Shown: positions 1 through 11,316 of the stretch, piece after piece
Layout of the letters: the number at the start of each line of letters is the position of its first letter
How positions within the stretch are numbered: position 1 is the first letter of the stretch
Origin: Tillandsia leiboldiana
Taxonomy: Eukaryota > Streptophyta > Magnoliopsida > Poales > Bromeliaceae
Direction of reading: 5' to 3'
Assembly (NCBI GenBank): GCA_029204045.2
Contig: JAQNDB010000526.1
Location: 1-64,000, forward strand
DNA length: 64,000 nucleotides
Notes under the pieces: model-generated
Seen by the model: only the letters and a program-made list of their open reading frames with translations
Told to the model about the DNA's origin: nothing
Database searches by the model: none
Position numbers and translations under genes: made by a program

Positions 1-729
1 AAAAAAAAAGAAAGAGGAAGGGTCTATAGACCCGGTCCACGGGCCCCCCATGGGGGCCGCCAACTGGCGGCCTCCCCTCACAGGGCGCACGCACTGCGCG
101 CCCCCCTGCGCATGCGGGCGCGCGCCCCCGCGCCCGTGTGCGCGCCGGCTTGTGCGCGTGGCGAAACGCCGCGAGCCTGGAAATTCCTTTTTGTCTCGTT
201 TTTATCCCGTTTTTCGTTCCGTTCAGTCCAAATTTGACAGGCAATTTCGTTTCAGCCTAATTTACCACAAAAAATTTTAAATTTTCAGTTTGGGCCATTT
301 TTGGGCCACCAAAAGCCTCGCTGTATCTAGAATCATTGGCGGACCGTTCTCACAATCCGGGTATCCGATCAACACGAAATTTTTACTGTGACCTTAAAAA
401 ATAATTACGAGGCCCCCAAATTTTCTCAAAATTTTTCGACACTGTGACGGAGCCGTTCTCTCTATCCGGCATCGATCAACGTGAAACTTTTTCTGTGTTC
501 TTAAAGCATATTTACGGGGCTCCTGTAATTTTTCAGAATTTTTCGACACTGTGAATTTTCCACTAAAAATCTGGGCCCCTTTCTCAAATAATTTTTAGAT
601 CTCTCCATTTTAACCCGATTTGGCCCCAACCTCGCGTCCAAATATTCTTTACTTCCCTAACTTTCATAACAATAGTATTTCATACCATCTTTTTACATTA
701 TTTAGTGCCGAAAAATCCGGTACCTTACA
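1..729 (-). mobile_element. E0: end of a Ty3/gypsy LTR (LTR-A type), continues left of the window
   Basis: This stretch aligns by eye with about the last 750 bp (plus-strand reading) of the E4 LTRs at 16460-17204 and 22990-23731, including the shared block around the words tttcagtttgggccattt and attggcggacc. It ends in ..ccggtaccttaca, matching the E4 LTR end ..tcggtacattaca. At 730 the sequence changes abruptly to Sirevirus protease-region sequence, so this LTR lies inside E1. The five bases after it (730-734, aaatc) should be one target-site copy; the other copy lies outside the window. The element may be solo or the right LTR of a longer element. Confidence 0.85.
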
Positions 730-2999
730 AAAATCATTGTCACAAGTTGACTGATACTTATGAGGTTAGTCTTAAGGCTTCAACAAAAAACATTATTCAG
801 ATATCGGGCCCGGAATAGCTACTGTTCCTTTTCCAACAATTTTGGAAGACTGACCGTCTCCGAAAACTACAAGTCCTCCGGAGATTTCTCAAAATTTTGA
901 AAGCAATTTTGTCACCGGTCATGTGACGGGGACAACCGCTTCCCAAACCAAGACGAATTATCATATGCATGCAACGAAATATTAGTAACAAGACAGGGAA
1001 GATTTCACCTTGCGTACCAAACCTTCGAGTTTTGGTGTACGTCGGAACTGATTGTGAAGTTGATACCTTTGGTGAAAGCGTCTTGTTTGATCCATCGCTT
1101 TTCCTTGACGTCGTCGTCTTGTTGATGTACTACCAATGTTCTTTCCTTTTGAAGGATTTTTCTTTGATTTGCGGGAAATGAACCATTGGTAGTTGTTGCA
1201 AGATGTGCGTGAGTTGATCTTTTCGCTCCATTCTTGCAATTTCTTCTTATGTGCCCTGCATAACCACAACGAAACATACCTTAGTGCTGACGATCCCGAA
1301 GAGGGTGAAGTAGGCTTGTTGTCGTTGCTTGTCGTGAATTTGTGTGTCGGAGGAGGAGATACCGACTGGGGCACAAAGACTGTCCCACTCGAACTAGGAA
1401 TGTCTCCAGTTTGAGTGTATCCGAGGCCGAACCGATTTGTTTGACCAAGACCAAGAAGCTTAGCCAACTTACTCCTTCCAGAAGAAAATTGCTTTAAATC
1501 ATCCTTGAGTTGGAAAATGGTCTCCGTCATTTCCATTTTTCCTGTCGAGCCTCGCCGTAGAGCTTCAAGAAGTAATTCGCTTTGTCACCATATCTACATA
1601 ATTCTTCTCGAATTGCTCATTGGACTCTTGAAGGGAAACATTTACTTTAATCAGATTATCACTTCCACTTCAGAGCGTTTGAGAGAGAAGATGCCCTTTT
1701 TGCTTCTTCTTCAAGATCCTGCAATCTCCCTCTCAAACCTCTTGTTTTGCTTTGCTAAGTTCTTTGAATCCCTCAAAAGCTTATGTAGGCAAAGCAAATC
1801 TTCACCTTCAGAGTTACTCGATTCATCATCCGTTGCAATCGTTTCAACAGGGGAGTTGGACATGACTAGGATGTACTAGCCATTAAGCACATGAAGGGTG
1901 AAGAGTGGACGCGTGGAATGCCGTTGCCGTTCTTTTCTTTTCATCACTTGAAGACGACTCATTGACGATGAGGTGTCATCCCAAGTGACGGCTTGCATCA
2001 CCTTCTTCTTGGACGGGATTCTTATTTGGACACTCCGTTGAGATATGGCCGTATCCTCGGCACTTGAAGCATTGGACTTGTCCTTCTGAGCTTTCTTATC
2101 CTTTGAAAAACTTTCTTGCTTTCTTGGCTTTTGGCTTGAAAAACCTTTGCCTTTCTTCCACTTTCCGGAGGATGAGGTTTTTACTTGAATTACCCCTTCG
2201 GAAGTTCGGCGAAAATTTCTTGTCAGGAGAGCAAGCTGTTTCTCAAAGTCCTCCATAGATAGGTTCTCGTCATCGTCTGAGGAGGATGAATCCGCGTCTT
2301 CTTCTTTTGTTGTTTTCAATGCATAACCTGAAGACTTAGAAGAGGATGCTTTTCCAGAAGAATAGTTAGTAGGAAATGTCATTTCATAAGTTTGTAATGA
2401 ACCAACTAATTCTTCTACACGGATTTCGTCCAGGTGTTTAATAGTTTCAATGGCCGTAACCTTGGAACGAAATCTTTCAAGAAGAGTTCTTAAGATCTTT
2501 CTTACAATTTTAAATTCTGGAATCTTCTCTCCCAAGTTAGCACATGTGTTTACGATGTCTTGCAATCGTGTATAATAATCTGTGAAAGATTCATTTTCTG
2601 CCATGAAAATGGAGTCAAACTTGCTCGTAAGCATTTGCAGTTTTTGAATCTTCACAAGGTTAGTTCCCTCATGTGTAACTTGAAGAACATCCCAGATTTC
2701 TTTCGCAGTCTCACATGCCGAGACGCGAGAGAACTCTGTTTGTGATAAGGCATTAAATAAAGCATTAATTCCTTTGCCATTGTAAAAGATAAATCAATCT
2801 CTTCCTTGGTCCATTTCGACCTAGGTTTGATGGTGCGAACATCAGCAAGAATTTCAGTTGGATTAGACCATCCTAATTCAATTGATTGCCACACCCGTTC
2901 GTCGATGGAAATTAAAAAGGCTTTCATCCGTACTTTCCAGTAGGCATAATTTGTTCCATCGAAGAACGGGGGTCTGTTGATGTTTCCACCTTCAACCAT
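730..2999 (-). pseudogene. gag-pol: Sirevirus gag / protease-region pseudogene (E1)
   Basis: The start codon is at 2999 and the N terminus (MVEGGNINRPPFFDGTNYAY) is the same as in the E7 and E9 Gag. A frameshift near residue 69, after KWTKEEID, breaks the frame; the homologous sequence resumes in another frame at about 2655 with KIQKLQMLTSKF. The first zinc knuckle around 2010-2060 is damaged. The second-knuckle region is spread over two frames in 982-1536. The protease active-site motif, DSG in E7, is lost here: the aligned codons near 930 encode glycine instead of aspartate. Seen: shared N terminus, frameshifts and lost catalytic residue. Inference: an old, dead copy of the family represented by E7. 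Confidence 0.85.
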
Positions 3000-3015
3000 T
3001 GTTTACAACCCTATT

Positions 3016-3030
3016 CCCGCTCTGATACCA
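3016..3030 (-). other. Primer-binding site of E1 (initiator Met-tRNA)
   Basis: The reverse complement begins TGGTATCAGAGC, the complement of the plant initiator Met-tRNA 3' end, and lies two bases inside the LTR edge at 3033. It fixes the element's orientation as minus. Confidence 0.9.
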
Positions 3031-3329
3031 CTTGTTGGGTTATGTATAATTGGATCTAAATAGGGGAAAAAAACACCTAGAGGGGGGTGAATAGGTGTAA
3101 ACAATAAACACTCAAAAATCTTTGCGATATAAAACCCAATGCGGAAAAATAAATAACACGCAGAGATTTTTACGTGGAAAACTCCAATCCGGAGTAAAAA
3201 AATCACGGGACCGATAACACGGTGAAATCCACTAGAATTAACACACGTACAAGGTGATTTACTGTACACACTTACGACTCAACCTTTTCCATACGCTCCT
3301 AGTAGATCTTCTCCGCTCGCTCCGCAACG

Positions 3330-3520
3330 CTGCTCGAATCCACGATTAGCCTCCAACGCCGAATCCACGGCGTCCAACGTCGAGTCCACGACGTCCGACC
3401 GAATCCACAGTCTTCACCCAGTAGCACGCTTCGAATCCACGAACGTACCTCGCTCCGAATCCACGAGAGCGGTAGCACCTTGAATCCACAAGGCCACGCG
3501 AGTCCACGCGCCGATTTTGG
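3330..3520 (-). repeat. Variable-stem hairpin array in the E1 LTR leader
   Basis: Successive inverted repeats flank the constant core AATCCA or AGTCCA (TGGATT/TGGACT on the sense strand): GCCG/CGGC, GTCG/CGAC, CTTCG/CGAAC, CTCCG/CGAGAG, CCTTG/CAAGG and CGCG/CGCG. One (GACCG/CAGTC) carries a mismatch that its E7 homologue lacks, in keeping with decay of E1. Confidence 0.75.
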
Positions 3521-3773
3521 GAAAATCGTTGTTTTTGGGTGGTGATGATCCGCCGAATACTTAGATTAGAAATAGATCGGAAATACCATCTAAGTATTCA
3601 TTAATTTGATTCTACTCAAAATCTGAGTTTGGAAAACCTAGAATCAAATTAATAATATAGATGAGGAAACATAGAATTAAATCATGTATTTCCTTTTTTC
3701 TCTATATGTGGAATATTTATGGATTGATTGAATTCTTTCCACTTAGCGTCATACCCTTATGAATTAAAGGATC

Positions 3774-3781
3774 TATTTATA
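3774..3781 (-). promoter_or_regulatory. TATA box of the E1 LTR
   Basis: The minus strand reads tataaata within cctataaatag, a block conserved in the E7, E9, E5 and E6 LTRs at the matching position. It separates U3 (palindromes) from the transcribed R/U5 part (hairpins). Confidence 0.7.
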
Positions 3782-3848
3782 GGTTAGAAACCTTGTGGAA
3801 GAAGATAAGAATCAAAAACTAACCATTTCTGAAATTTTACAGGACGAC

Positions 3849-4070
3849 AGTCCGGACTGGAGTTGGCGGTCCGGACTGTCTCAGCGAAACAGACAATTTC
3901 CAGAAAAGACGACATTCGGGGTCCGAACTGAAATCCACGGTCCGGACTGTTCATGCTTTTCTTGCAAATTCCACGTTCGGGGTCCGGACTGAAATTCCCA
4001 GGGTTCGGACTGGAATTATGCACGAACTAACCTATGTTCGGGGTCCGGACTGTAAAGCCCGATCTGGACT
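3849..4070. promoter_or_regulatory. Array of paired TCCGGA palindromes in the E1 U3
   Basis: Palindrome starts are at 3849/3868, 3920/3939, 3981/4002 and 4042/4061: 19-21 bp within pairs and 71, 61 and 61 bp between pairs. They lie just upstream of the TATA box in transcription order, so this is a likely promoter or enhancer block. No cognate factor is known to me. Confidence 0.6.
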
Positions 4071-4296
4071 CTGAACATATGGAATGTCCAGTTTTTGATT
4101 TTTATGCAATAAAAAACTCATCCACGTGTTTCTACACTATAAGAAGTATTCGGATCAACAAACTTATTTAATTAAACGTACCTGATCTTTTTGAATTCTT
4201 CTTACTTGAGATTGAGGTATACGATCCAACTTTTTCATCTTCAATCTTCAAGACTTAACCGATTTCACGAAATACGCCAACTCAAAATCCGTAACA

Positions 4297-5385
4297 AAAC
4301 GGGCCACAAACGGAGCTTTTGGACTCTTTTCTGAAGGCTGGTGCACAGGTACAGGCGTGGACCGGGTCCACGATGCAGAGGAGGCGGCGGTGCAGACCGG
4401 GCTCACCCCGGGAGCGTGCACCAGGAGGATTGGGCCGGGCTGGTGCACACGCAGGCGCGCACCGGGCTCACCCTCCCAGGCCGCGGCGGCGCGCACCGGG
4501 TGCACGCTGGAGGCGTGCACCGCGGTAGGCAAGCTGGGCTGGCGCACGCGCCCGTGCGCCGGGCTCGCCCCCACAGGCCGCGGCGACACGCACCGGGTGC
4601 ACGCTGGAGGCGTGCACCGCGGTAGGCGGGCCGGGCTGGCGCACGCGCCCGTGCGCCTGGTTCCGCGCCTTCGGGCTGCAGGACGTGCGCCAGGCGCACG
4701 CCGCTCCGGTGGACCGCGCGGGTTTGGTCCGTACGGGTGAACAGTAATTCCTCCGGTTTCGTCTTCCCGCGGCTCCGGTGATGACCCCGCGAACACGGCG
4801 ACTGCGGCGACGACCCCGTGGGCATGATAACGGCGGCGGCGGCCTCCCGTTTAACAACGGCGGCGGTGGCTTCCCGTTACCACAAAACCCCCACGGCGTG
4901 CGACACCCGAACGACCATCACCCAACCCTCGACCCCACAGAAATTGCAAACAGGAAAACAACGATCACTTACCGATCCTGCGAGGAAGGGGAAAAAGGAT
5001 CGTCCCTCTCGTCTCCAACGTAAGGCTCCCCGAAAGATGGATTCCCCCGTTCTTCCTTCTCCTTTCTCGATCATTCCCCTAATTCGAATTTTCGAAATTC
5101 GAAAGTCCCCCCCTCCGTTCACGTTCTCTAAAGGAAAAAGGATAAAATAAACTAAAGGCTCGCACGGAAGGGTGCTGTAAAAGAATAAAATATCCTCCAA
5201 ACCCTAGGCCCAGATTTGACTCCAACTTCCTCGAAAATCATGTAAATTACAATGCACGCATCTCGGTGCACTTTACGGTCACCGGGAGCTTCGGACCCCA
5301 TTCCGGGAGATCCGTAAGTCCGATTTCAAATCCTATCGCACCGCCATTCATCATTTTGCGAGCTCTACCACCTGAAAATACCCGC
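4297..5385 (-). mobile_element. E2 part 1: Ty3/gypsy LTR-B fragment
   Basis: It aligns with 47843 to about 48890 of the E8 left LTR: the GTGCAC-rich GC block, the paired cggcggcggcctcccgttta segment, and the gagatccg..gcgagctcta segment near 5310-5370. It is interrupted on the left by E1 and on the right by E3. A strong splice-donor-like site (reverse complement of cttacc, 4967-4972) falls where the other gypsy LTRs have one. It continues at 8878-9318. Confidence 0.8.
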
Positions 5386-8300
5386 TGTCACGCCCCGGGG
5401 TCGAAACTGCGACCCGGGCTCACTAACAGATCCGCCATCTGTACGGAAACTGCCGTACAGACGAAGCGTCTAACCTGCAGGAAGAATCAACTACAGAGAT
5501 ACAGATATCAGAGCTGGAAGTAAACTAGTAAGAACTGGAAACCAAACACTGTACAACTGAAGATAATACAATATCCATCTCCCAAAAACGATCGTATACC
5601 AAGTCCTCTGATACAAAACTCCAAAGGGAGATGTCTCCAATAAAGTACATCAGTGTACAAGCTCTCACTACAAAAATATCCTCACTACATCAGTCTCTCA
5701 AACTGTAAAAATAAAGTACAACTCTATACCTCACAACAAAGGTCTCTCAACAGAGGAAAAGAAGTAACTAATCTACTGAAGCTCTCCTCTGAAGGGGTAC
5801 CGCTACTCTCCAACGACGGGTAGGGAACTAGCTCGCGACTCCCTCGCCTCGGTCAGAAGGATCAGCAACTGGAGCAACATGAACAGGAGAAGAAGTTCCT
5901 GGGGAAAAAGACACCACGACGGGTGTGAGAACTACTTCCCACAGTAGTTCTCAGTGGGTGCCGTCAACAAGCCCAACGGTCTGCCCACCAAGTCTACTAG
6001 AGGTAGAGATAACAGAGCAATGAAATCTGAACAAGAAAAGCTGGAGCTACTCTACAGCTGCCATACCTCTATCTAGATACTCAAAAAGTGGAACAGATGA
6101 AAGTAAAAGAGACCACTCACACCCAGGGTGCTCAAAAGACCCAATCGAACTGACTGCCTCATAGGGTCCAGTCAAGCCTGCGCCTGTCGACTAGGAACGC
6201 GCCTGCCCACTACCACGCATCCCCATGAGGACGGGATTTACGTGGGGCGTCCTGCCCGACTAACTCACCCCTCGCGCAAAACTGCCTCAACAGGCCCATC
6301 GTATCCACAGCGGCATCTCAGGGACGCGACTCCAACTGCGGAAAACGGCGCGGCATAGAGTATCACAAATTGGCATAAGCAGGCTAGTCAAAATCCACGC
6401 TCACTCTCAGAACGGTAGGACTCAGGATCCCCAAATACCTCGCACAACAGTCGGAGAACTCTCGACGACTCAGCTGCTCGGCTAACTCGAAACACGAGAC
6501 ACTAGCCTCGCCAACGGCTCGCAGCACAAGGCTCACTGGCTGGAGATACTCCACAGCCAGGAACGACCCACAACTCAGGGTAACAAAACAGGTCGGACAA
6601 CACTCAACGACCTGGGACCACCGTCAACCCCAACGGTTCCCAACAGGGCGGACCGGAAGATACTCGACGGCCCGGGACTGCCGTCTGCGCAACGGCTCCC
6701 TCTACGACGGCACAACAGGGAAACAAGACCTCCCGGGACTACCGTTTACCCAAACGGCTCCCGGCACAGATAAGCAACCCAGCTACAACTACCAGACTCC
6801 ACTCTGCTCCCAAGCAAGAGTGCAAAAGCATCCCACACTAAAAGCAAGTCCCGACCTCTCGGCCCACTACCCGGGCGAGAAAACACTATGTCCAGGGATG
6901 AAGGAACAGTGTGAATGTCTAAGCATAAATAACCCTAGCCCAAGTGAGGGTTTTCTACTAGTCTGGTTACACATACAACATATGACGGGGGTGCTAGGTC
7001 AAGTTCCAAGATAACCACATTATCCGATAATAAAGGGATAGCCATTCCAACAATCTAGCATGCTACACAAGGAAATAAACCATCATGCATAGTCCTACAT
7101 TAATAGAATTAATGTACATTCCATAAAACTTGGAGATAAGGCCACCCACCTCGATTGCCACCAATTGCTCGTAGACACTTGCAATTGGCCTCCACGCGAT
7201 CCCCACGCAAAACGAAGTCCGCTGCCGGAGTCCGCACGCAAAACGGAGCACGGTGCCGGAATCCGCACGCCAAACGGAGTCCGCACGCAAAACGATGTCC
7301 GCTGCCGGAGCCCGCACGCAAAACGGTGCACGGTGCCGGAGTCCGCACGCAAAACGGTGCACGGTGCCAGGATCCGCACGCAAAACGGAGTCCGCACGCA
7401 AAACGGTGCACGGTGCCGGAGTCCGCACGCAAAACGGTGCACGGTGCCAGGATCCGCACGCAAAACGGAGTCCGCACGCAAAACGATGCACGGTGCCGGA
7501 GTCCGCACGCAAAACGGTGCACGGTGCCAGAATCCGCACGCAAAACGGAGTCCGCACGCAAAACGGTGCATGGTGCCGGAGTCCGCACGCAAAACGGTGC
7601 ACGGTGCCAGGATCCGCACGCAAAACGGAGTCCGCACGCAAAACGGAGCACGCCGTCGGGGACCGCACGCAAAATGGTACAGAGAAACACAGATAAGAGC
7701 AAGAGGGTCAATTCACAGTCCAAAATATCGCTCCAAAACTGTGCTAAAAATACCGTAAAAACAAACATACGGGACCTACCCCGACTGGGCCGCCGTCGCC
7801 GAAACGCTCCCCACGAAAAAACTCGCGCGCTCCACGGGGCCCACGACGCCACGCCGTACCTCCCACCATCTCCCTCGCTCTCCCTCTCGCTCGGTTGAAG
7901 AAGAAAGGAAGAGAAGAGGAGGGAAAATGGCGTGCGCGGGGAGGAAGAAGAAGAAGAAAAGAGGGAGAGAGAAGGCGGTCCACGGATCCGGTCCACCGCG
8001 CCGGTCCACCGCGCGGGCCAATGGGGAAGCCCCATCCGCGGTCCACAGCACACGGGCGCGCAGCGCCCGGTCCACGCGCGCGCCCACAGGGCCACGCGGC
8101 GCGCAGCAACTCGCCCGCCACACGGGCGCGTTGCATGCACCGCGCAGCCCAGGCGCGGGACACGCGCCCGTTACACGGGCGCGCGTGCCCCCGCGCCCGC
8201 GCGGGCGCCAACGGGGGCCCGCCACGTGGCGGCCCCCGCGCGTCCCGCGCCTGCGCCCCGTCCCATCACGCGGCCGCCTTGACCCGCGCGCCTTGACCCG

Positions 8301-8877
8301 CGCGCCGCGCTCGCCTCGGGATCCGTGCCACGCGCACACCTCGATAAACGTGCCATTTTGCCTCGAAAAACGCGCACTTCATCCGGGCTCCAAATCCAAC
8401 AAATAAATAGTCCATTTTTAGCGATTTCGCGCGCTGAATCCAAAAACGATGTCCAATTCTCCAAATTCTCACCCGAAAATTTGCCGAATGCCCACTCGAT
8501 CCGATTTTCGCGCCGGGTCCATTTTTAAAGTCCGATTTGCCCAATTCCAACTCTAAAAATTTCCGAAGGCGACCGGAGAGGTAAACTTTTATCCGGACTT
8601 CACCCGGAGTCTAATTTTGACATCTGAATCGCGCGAAATCACTTCTAAACACCCGACGGGTCCACCAACTTCCCACGGGGTCTCAATTTAAGCCCGAAGT
8701 CCACCACTTGTGTCCAAATTGCGCGCAACCCACGCAGGCCTCCAGTGATGCAAGCAAATCCCAATTTGCATCACAAATCCATTTCTGGGTCCCCAACACG
8801 CGCACCAACACCCCCAACGGCGACCGAAAGCTGCCCAACAACCAGCAACCCTACGCGGGGGATTCCGGGACCTCACA
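5386..8877 (-). mobile_element. E3: solo LTR of a Ty3/gypsy element (LTR-C type, 3.49 kb)
   Basis: It begins TGTCACGCCCC and ends ..gggacctcaca, with a perfect 5-bp target duplication cccgc at 5381-5385 and 8878-8882. There is no primer site, purine tract or coding internal region, so it is a solo LTR left by LTR-LTR recombination. It lies inside E2, whose homology resumes at 8883. The reverse complement of about 6780-7050 matches 63560-63800 of E10 (same family). Contents in plus order: a non-coding 1.8-kb part, an array of GCACGCAAAACG units (7196-7680), a splice-donor-like site near 7770, a very GC-rich block (7980-8330), and a block of cccga-type repeats to the end. Long overlapping reading frames in the GC-rich parts are compositional and not genes. 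Confidence 0.92.
7196..7680. repeat. Tandem array of GCACGCAAAACG units with an 80-bp higher-order period
   Basis: About 17 copies of the core CGCACGCAAAACG occur. The word gatccgcacg recurs at 7371, 7451, 7531 (aatccgcacg) and 7611, an exact 80-bp period made of two roughly 31-bp units and one short unit. An upstream anchor (caattgctcgtagacacttg, near 7160-7185) is shared with the E4 LTRs, where a more degenerate array follows. Confidence 0.9.
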
Positions 8878-9318
8878 CCCGCAAACCCCGACGGTCAGCC
8901 CAGAAATTCTCAAACTTTCAACCCCCTCTAACAACTAAAAAGATTCAATTAATACCAAAATGGAAAACCGGAAAGTCGAGGTATTACAAAAATAATTAAA
9001 ATAAACCAATAACATAAATAACGTGAAAAAGTCCGATCGTAGAAGGGTCCCATCCGATCACCTCGAAAAGCGTGCCGGCTACTTAGCACGGATTCTGGTG
9101 CACAACTCAAAGGCAACCTCTTTGACGCCCATTCCGGGAGATCCGTAAATCGGAATCCGAATCCGATCGCTTTGCCGCTCTCCGTTTTCCGAGCTCAAAC
9201 GCAGAAAAATACTCGCGGTCCAGGCCGGTCCATTGCAGAAAATGCAGTGAAAAGTTTTCCTAACAATCCCGTCATAAAAAGAAGGTATACAAAGGCATTG
9301 GAACGACAGGACTCTACA
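8878..9318 (-). mobile_element. E2 part 2: end of the LTR-B
   Basis: It aligns with 48900-49335 of the E8 LTR (ggaaaaccggaa..gtcgaggt, then the gggagatccgtaaatcggaat block) and ends ..aggactctaca at 9318. The next bases (ggtgg) should be its target-site copy. No purine tract follows, so E2 is a solo LTR or the right LTR of an element extending left of the window. Confidence 0.8.
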
Positions 9319-11316
9319 GGTGGACCGAGAGTAGTTGTGCACACCTGAAGCGCGCCGGAAAGTGGCCGGAGAGTTGGCCGGAGCAACACCTACCAATGAC
9401 CAAAACTCGGGCTAGGGTTGCTTGGATCAAACCAAGTTTAGACTTGGAACAAACGTGAGCATCAGTCGCTGCAACCTCCCAGAAGAAATTTGGTCACAGC
9501 CCAGCTGGGTGCCGGCGGCCGAAGACGGCGGCAGCCGGAGGAAGACCCAACCGATGCATTCACGAAAAGGGTCGGAAAAACCTACTTCCCCGAGGCTCTC
9601 GGCCCAAAATAAATTGATGGAAAGTCCCTACCGGGTGACTACAACTCACCTGGGTGGTTGGCCGGCGACTAGGAGCGGCAGCGACGGCCGGAGACCGAGC
9701 TCGGGTTGCTACGATGGTGCAACTACAGAGAGCAACAACCCCATGTTAGAACTCCCATCCAACTTCAAGAAGGACTTACAAAGGACCAAACTAACTTACC
9801 TTAGCCACCGGGCGGCGGTTGGGAGCGGCGGCGATCGCCAGAGACGAAACCCAACCGAGCTTGGTGAAGATCTTGGGGCTCTAATGGTAGATCTCGACCC
9901 GAAGCACAAGAGGCCCGCCAACTTGGATCAAAAGATCCCTCTCGGTGCAAGGGAGCTTCCTGCAGTGATGGCCGGCGGCGCGGGTGAGCAGCAGCGCCGG
10001 ACGGCGAAGCTCGGCCGAAAAAGAATAAAATCCGGTTTTAGGGCTGGCCCGTATGCCCTCGATCCTCAGCCGATTGACACCCAACTTGATGGAGTCCTTT
10101 CAGTCGTCGAGAGGAAGAGATCAAACGGTACAGATCTGGCCGAAAGTGGACTTCCGGCAAGATGTTGCTCCCGCCGGCGACAGGGACGGCGGCGGCGGCC
10201 CTGGCTTCACTGGTAGGGTCATCTCAACGTCAGGAATCTTATTCACGGTCACTTGGTCCAATTAAAAACAATAAGTTCCAACAACTCACCTCGCCGGAGA
10301 AGATGAAGGAGAAGATGGTGGCCTTGGCGGCGCACGACGGCGCCAGGCGTCGGGGCTCCTCGATCTGCTTCCCTGGAGGCCGAGGATGCTCTTAGATGCT
10401 CTTTGGAGAGATCTCGAGCCTCCCTATTGCTTCCTTCTCCACCAACCCGAAAGCAAGGCAAGATCTTGCTTTTCTCCTTCCTTTTCCGGCGAGGGGAGGT
10501 GGCGGCCGGCGGCGCTGCGGGTGCAGCCGTCGGAGCAGGAGCAGAGGGAGTCTCGAAGCCTTCTCTGGCGCGGCTGGGGGCGATGGATCCAAGGCTAGGG
10601 CACCTCGGGTCTAAATGTATGCATTGGCACAACATGCCAATAAGTCCCTCATCTATCACTATCTAGAGTAGGGTCCACTCGCAGGGACTTCATCTCACAC
10701 AAAGGCCCCTCTCCAATGAATCCCATTGGATTCCGCACATAAAATGCGGGGACTCATATGCAAAAAACACCATTTTTTGCCGCTTTACACGCTTTTCGAG
10801 GCCAACGGGCCGTCAAACTGAACAACGGATACCACCACGACGTCTGGCTCGACGAGATCTACAAGGTAGTGATTTTGGTTTTGTCGCATTCGATCCCCTA
10901 TAATTTTAAAATCCATCATATACGGTAAAATAAATAGTTCTGCACGCTTTACGATGCTTCCGGCTCATCAAACGAAAATTTGGTCAACGCCACTGCGCTC
11001 AGAACGACAACGCCATTCAAATGGACTACCTGGATCGTCGGATTCGGACTCCAGACAGTCGATCGGCCGACGTTGGCTAGCGAGGGAAAAAAAATCAGGG
11101 AGTTACTATTCATTTCACTATTCACTTAAATCGCGGGTCCCACTAGTTTCCTTGCTAAGTTCAGGACGATCCGACCGTCGGATTGACAAACGGTCTATAC
11201 CATTTTCACTCGATTCGATGAGACGGTCGCACTGGAGACCTCAGATTTCCGAGATCAGACTCGGATCGGAGAGGCGGAATTTGTGCTTCGGAAACTATGC
11301 CATTCGCACACCGGTA
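9319..11316. other. Unclassified repetitive-looking sequence, no recognised gene
   Basis: 9319-10600 contains several loosely similar GC-rich segments with ccggcggc/gcggcggc words. On the minus strand some of them end in donor-like ggtgagtt or ggtaagtt (9651, 9799, 10289). A 264-codon open frame on the plus strand (9422-10216) is rich in Arg, Gly, Ser and Pro, resembles no family I know, and is probably antisense to these segments. 10620-11316 is less GC-rich and has two similar starts (gctttacacgcttttcg.. near 10779 and gctttacgatgcttccgg.. near 10946). It is probably part of another old LTR; I cannot define its ends. Confidence 0.4.

Larger units (their letters stand above)
730..4296 (-). 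mobile_element. E1: 5' part of a decayed Sirevirus (Ty1/copia), minus strand
   Basis: Reading leftward from 4296, the order is LTR (3033-4296), tRNA primer site (3016-3030), gag, second zinc-knuckle region and the start of the protease region, where E0 interrupts it at 730. The rest of the element lies left of the window. The right end ..ccgtaaca is followed by aaacg (4297-4301), the expected target-site copy; the same aaacg word is present in the intact LTR-B of E8 near 47843, which confirms that E1 inserted into an LTR-B. The coding part is frameshifted and the element is inactive. Confidence 0.9.
3033..4296 (-). repeat. E1 5' LTR (Sirevirus, 1264 bp), with a divergent palindrome array
   Basis: The LTR runs TG..CA and is bounded by the PBS on one side and the target-site copy aaacg on the other. 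In transcription order (right to left) it holds paired palindromes at 3849-4070, a TATA box at 3774-3781 (reads tataaata on the minus strand), and the hairpin array at about 3330-3520 built on AATCCA/AGTCCA loops. Its palindromes read AGTCCGGACT or GGTCCGGACT, whereas all other Sirevirus LTRs here have GATCCGGATC, yet the spacing is the same. The LTR is otherwise clearly homologous to those of E7 and E9. Confidence 0.9.

Noticed and set aside
7196..7680. CRISPR-like array
   Set aside because: Repeats are contiguous with near-identical spacers and an 80-bp higher-order period inside a plant LTR; no cas genes, and the context is eukaryotic.
7109..8140. Open frames of 150-340 codons on both strands across the E3 array and GC-rich block
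   Set aside because: All frames are open because the repeat unit and GC-rich sequence lack stops; translations are low-complexity repeats in every frame and lie inside a solo LTR.
9422..10216. 264-codon ORF, plus strand, as a host gene
   Set aside because: No recognisable domain, biased composition, overlaps repeated segments; insufficient to call a gene.
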